Source of the DNA: Proteobacteria bacterium DTSAM18
GTDB lineage: Bacteria > Myxococcota_A > UBA796 > GCA-2862545
NCBI GenBank assembly: GCA_028767165.1
Contig: JARACJ010000003.1
Span: forward strand, 248,001-312,000
Direction: 5' to 3'
Length of the DNA stretch: 64,000 bases
Shown here: positions 61,091-64,000 of the stretch, piece after piece
Numbering within the stretch: the stretch's first letter is position 1
Layout: each line of letters starts with the position of its first letter
Made by a program: the position numbers and the translations under genes
The notes under the pieces: model-generated
Seen by the model: only the letters and a program-made list of their open reading frames with translations
Told to the model about the DNA's origin: nothing
Databases searched by the model: none

Positions 61091-62215
61091 TCAGGCGGAG
61101 ACGGGCCCCTTCTCGGCGACCGTCTCGTTGGACCGCGTGTCGGCGAAGCGCTCGAGCGCCAGCTCGATCAGCCGGTCGATGAGGTCGGTGTAGGGCACGC
61201 CGGTGGCGTCCCACAGCTTGGGGTACATCGAGATGCTCGTGAAGCCGGGCAGCGTGTTGATCTCGTTGAGCCACCATGCGCCGGTCTGGGGATCGCCCAG
61301 GAAGTCGACCCGGGCGAGACCCGCGCAGTCGGTGGCGAGGTAGCCCAGCACGGCCATCTGCCGGATGTGCGCGTGCTCCTCCTCGGACAGGGGGCTGGGG
61401 ATCAGCAGCTTGGAGTCGGAGCCGGCGTACTTCGCGTCGAAGTCGTAGAACTCGCGGTCGGGCACGATCTCGCCGGCGAGGGACGCCTGGGGGTGCTCGT
61501 TGCCGAGCACGGCCACCTCGACCTCACGGGGGCCTTCGAGGCCCTGCTCGACCACGATGCGGCGGTCCCAGCGCGCGGCCTCGAGGAGGGCGCCCGCGAG
61601 CTCGTCGCGGCTCGCGGCCCGGGAGATGCCCACGGAGCTGCCGAGGTTCGCCGGCTTGACGAACACCGGGTAGTGCAGGCTCTGCTCGATGCGGTCGCAG
61701 CAGGCCTCCGTGCCCGCCTGCAGCTCGTGCCTGCGCACGAGGAGCCAGGGCAGGAGCGGCAGACCGGCATGGGCGCAGACGGCCTTGAAGATGGCCTTGT
61801 CCATGCAGACGGCCGAACCGACGACGCCGGCGCCCACGTAGGGCACGTCGGCCATCTCGAGCAGGCCCTGCAGGGCGCCGTCTTCGCCGTAGGTGCCGTG
61901 GGTGACGGGCAGGATGCAGTCGACCGACGCGAGGAACTCGCCCTTGGCCTGACCGGAGAGCACCACGAAGCCCGCGCCGGGACTGCCACCGAGGGCCACC
62001 CGGGCCGCCGTGGTGTCGTCGGCCTGTTGGGACAGGAATTCCCAGGCTCCCTCGCCCACGATCCACTGGCCGTCGGGCGCGATGCCCATGGGCACGACGT
62101 CCCATCGCTCGCGGTTGATGGCGTCGAGGACGGAACGTCCGGACACCAGGGAGACCTTGTGCTCGCCACTGCGGCCGCCGAAGAGAACACCGACGCGGGG
62201 CCTGTTGGGGGTCAT
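61091..62215 (-). CDS. ddl: D-alanine--D-alanine ligase
   Basis: 374 residues. VGVLFGGRSGEHKVSLVSGR is the N-terminal glycine-rich signature, LPVTHGTYGEDGALQGLLEM the central one (typical HGxxGEDG), and the ATP-grasp domain has YPVFVKPANLGSSVGISRAA, VVEQGLEGPREVEVAVLGNE and the metal-binding LNEINTLPGFTSISMYPKLW. It joins two D-Ala for peptidoglycan. Residues YDFDAKYAG around the omega loop with Tyr-Lys suggest a D-Ala-D-Ala rather than D-Ala-D-Lac ligase. It stands outside a mur cluster. Confidence 0.95.
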   Translation of the reverse strand: MTPNRPRVGVLFGGRSGEHKVSLVSGRSVLDAINRERWDVVPMGIAPDGQWIVGEGAWEFLSQQADDTTAARVALGGSPGAGFVVLSGQAKGEFLASVDCILPVTHGTYGEDGALQGLLEMADVPYVGAGVVGSAVCMDKAIFKAVCAHAGLPLLPWLLVRRHELQAGTEACCDRIEQSLHYPVFVKPANLGSSVGISRAASRDELAGALLEAARWDRRIVVEQGLEGPREVEVAVLGNEHPQASLAGEIVPDREFYDFDAKYAGSDSKLLIPSPLSEEEHAHIRQMAVLGYLATDCAGLARVDFLGDPQTGAWWLNEINTLPGFTSISMYPKLWDATGVPYTDLIDRLIELALERFADTRSNETVAEKGPVSA

Positions 62216-62287
62216 GCACCCTCCTGCTCAGGTTCGAAGGCGCGCAGTCTAGCTCGTTGCGACATGCGGTGAGGTCAGGTGCGTGTG

Positions 62288-64000
62288 TCAGATCCCCGCA
62301 GGCGCCTTTCGCAAGGGGAAGATCACGATCTCGCCCGCGCGCTGGACGGCACCGAGCGCCAGGATGTCTGGCGCGCGGGGGTGCCCCGTGACCGGACGGC
62401 CGTCGAGGGACTGGATCTGCAGCGAGGCCTCACCCAGCTCACGGGCGTGCAGCCACAGCGCGCGCACCGCCTCGACCTCGCCGAGGGTGCTCCACAGGGC
62501 GCCGGAGGTCGGGTCCCAGGCGAGCACGACCTCGCCCTGTTGCAGGCACAGGCGCACCTGTTCCCGTCGCTGCAGCTTCCACCCTTCGGGCCACGGCATC
62601 GCGAGCCCCACCTGGCTGGCCGGGTCGGCGGCGGACAGCCAGACCTCGGAGGGCACGGGCAGGGCCTCGTCACGCAGGGCCTCGACGCCGGCCCCCGTGG
62701 CGGACTGTCCGGCGCCCAGGCCGTCGACGAAGTAGCCCCGGAGCAGATCGCCCCGGGCCTCGGCGTGCAGGACGGTGCCCATCAGATCCGTCCAGGTGGC
62801 CTGCAGAGCGTCCTCGCCTCGGGTGGCCTGGGACCACACCAGGGTGCGCTCCAGCAGCAGCTCGACCACACGACCCCGATCGGGGGCCTCGACGGGCGAC
62901 ACACGCCGGAACCTGCCCCCGAGCCCGGACGGCGTGGCACTGCGGCGCAGGCTCGATCGCCGCCGGGTGCGGGCGGAGGAGGCCGTGACCCGCCGGTGGG
63001 GCTGCAGGGAGTCGGACGTGACGAAGCCCGACCGCATGGCCTCCCGCAGCACCGCCTCCACCTTGGACGGCAGCCAGCGGAGGTCGTGGGCGAGGTCGTC
63101 GAAGCGGCGCTCCGCCTCGCCGAGGGCCTCGAGCAAGGCGGCGATCTCGTCGCTGGCCGGACGATCGGGCCATGTGGCCGGACCCACGAGGGAGTCGGCC
63201 AGCCAGAAGGTGATGCGATCCCCCCTGCCCTGCCACACCAGCCGCTGCTGGGCCAGGAGCAGATCCAGCTGGGCGGGCGCGAAGTCGCGGAGGCGGACCG
63301 GCAGGACCTGCTGCAGCCAGGTGTCGGGGCGGAGCAGCACGCCCTGCAGAGGCGCGAGGATGTCGAGCAGGTCCTCGGCGTCGCCCGCGGACCCGAGCTG
63401 GTGCCACCACAGCAGGGCGCGCTGGTAGGTGCTCAGGTCGACCGGCTGTACCCGAGCCCGTGCGGCCTGCAGCGAGCGACGACGCAGCTCCTCGATGTGC
63501 TCCTGGTGCACATGGGCGGCGGCGCCGTCGGGCAGCAGGACCCCATGCCACAGCACCCCCGCGGCCCGCAGGCGCTCCAGCGCCACCTCGGCCTGCTCGA
63601 GGGTGAAGCCGAGGGTGGTCTGAAGATCGACGGGTCGCACCTGCAGCGCCCCCCTGGCCTGCCGCAGCGCCAGCGCCTCCTCTGCCAGGGGATCACCGGC
63701 GCGGGCCAGCTGCAGGCGCTGTCGATCCTCGTCGGCCCACCACAGGCCGGTGACCTCGTCCTGGAAGACCAGCTCACCCGGCGTGATGCCGTCGGGGCAC
63801 ACGGCCGGACCGAAACGCTGCAGCATGCGCCGCCATGCGGCGACATCGGCGGGCGCCGGCCGCGACGACAGCCGCTCCGCGACCTGCTCCACCACCTCGG
63901 GGTCGAGCAGCTCGGCCAGGGAGCCGCGGCCGAGGAGCTCCTCGAGCAGCGAGGCGTCGAGGCCCAGGCCCCGCACCCGGCGCTCGGTGGGCGGCAGATC
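62288..64000 (-). CDS. lhr: Lhr-family helicase, C-terminal part (5' end outside window)
   Basis: About 570 residues are visible; the frame continues through base 64000, so the helicase core lies to the right. What is seen fits the region after the core in Lhr proteins: winged-helix-type segments (TLGFTLEQAEVALERLRAAG), VDLSTYQRALLWWHQLGSAG then LLDILAPLQGVLLRPDTWLQ and QVLPVRLRDFAPAQLDLLLA, and the terminal GDLLRGYFVDGLGAGQSATG with a C-terminal domain. Lhr is a DNA/RNA helicase used in DNA repair. Without the core motifs in view, the family call is firm by layout but activity cannot be checked. Confidence 0.85.
   Translation of the reverse strand, partial: DLPPTERRVRGLGLDASLLEELLGRGSLAELLDPEVVEQVAERLSSRPAPADVAAWRRMLQRFGPAVCPDGITPGELVFQDEVTGLWWADEDRQRLQLARAGDPLAEEALALRQARGALQVRPVDLQTTLGFTLEQAEVALERLRAAGVLWHGVLLPDGAAAHVHQEHIEELRRRSLQAARARVQPVDLSTYQRALLWWHQLGSAGDAEDLLDILAPLQGVLLRPDTWLQQVLPVRLRDFAPAQLDLLLAQQRLVWQGRGDRITFWLADSLVGPATWPDRPASDEIAALLEALGEAERRFDDLAHDLRWLPSKVEAVLREAMRSGFVTSDSLQPHRRVTASSARTRRRSSLRRSATPSGLGGRFRRVSPVEAPDRGRVVELLLERTLVWSQATRGEDALQATWTDLMGTVLHAEARGDLLRGYFVDGLGAGQSATGAGVEALRDEALPVPSEVWLSAADPASQVGLAMPWPEGWKLQRREQVRLCLQQGEVVLAWDPTSGALWSTLGEVEAVRALWLHARELGEASLQIQSLDGRPVTGHPRAPDILALGAVQRAGEIVIFPLRKAPAGI

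Overview
The window reads as one stretch of a GC-rich (roughly two-thirds G+C by eye) Gram-negative chromosome with dense, mostly chromosomal genes on both strands. I see no rRNA, tRNA, CRISPR array, prophage, transposase or plasmid genes. Many secreted lipoproteins carry Asp-Thr-Gly-rich linkers. There is also a zinc-ribbon/PEGA-domain protein, an SLC12-type permease and MbnP-, GSCFA- and DUF885-family proteins. That mix suggests Myxococcota or another former deltaproteobacterium, possibly marine. This is an inference from gene content only; no marker RNA is present.

Layout: 1-8.3 kb holds the end of an alpha/beta hydrolase, two small lipoproteins with their own terminators, an operon of an MbnP-like copper protein and a ferritin-like (DUF455)/ATP-grasp fusion, a secreted protein, a DegP-type protease and a secreted outer-membrane-like protein. 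8.2-13.1 kb holds a tight three-gene cluster (HExxH-GSCFA protein, 2OG-Fe(II) oxygenase, HAD protein), a gene remnant and the intact lipoprotein related to it. 13.2-20 kb carries YceI, an FtsZ, a protein with four helix-turn-helix-like segments, and a fadN-fadA beta-oxidation operon. 20.7-29.6 kb carries an SLC12-type transporter with SixA, an aminotransferase, a leftward run (acyl-CoA dehydrogenase, zinc-ribbon/PEGA protein, YfgM-like, BamB-like) and a rhodanese. 29.6-38 kb has a pair of amidohydrolases, a GNAT-Nudix fusion, a 53-residue protein and sucA-sucB. 38-45 kb has a 1253-residue protein with PP2C-like and degenerate transglutaminase-like regions, then a four-gene operon ending in a DUF885 lipoprotein. 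45-58 kb has a DnaJ-like chaperone, an acetyltransferase, a gamma carbonic anhydrase, HrpB helicase, a pseudouridine synthase, a metzincin operon, a nitroreductase, an ArsC/Spx-type protein and a site-2 protease. 58.99-60.16 kb is an unusual repeat locus. 60.2-64 kb has two DUF3303-type small proteins, D-Ala-D-Ala ligase and the C-terminal part of an Lhr helicase that runs off the window.

Functional themes: fatty-acid oxidation (FadN, FadA, acyl-CoA dehydrogenase) feeds acetyl-CoA to the TCA cycle (SucAB). Envelope quality control and biogenesis are represented by DegP, YfgM/BamB-like proteins, the site-2 protease and Ddl. Many secreted lipoproteins have no known role.

The most unusual object is at 58,998-60,156. 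Two nearly identical, internally palindromic repeat blocks, with different numbers of sub-repeats, flank a lone four-helix-bundle gene of the family first known from 23S rRNA intervening sequences. It looks like a non-coding palindromic mobile or RNA-hairpin element built around that gene. Next are the PP2C-like/transglutaminase-like protein at 38,039-41,800 and the DUF455/ATP-grasp fusion beside an MbnP-like gene that lacks an MbnH neighbour. All function calls come from reading motifs by eye; no database search was run.
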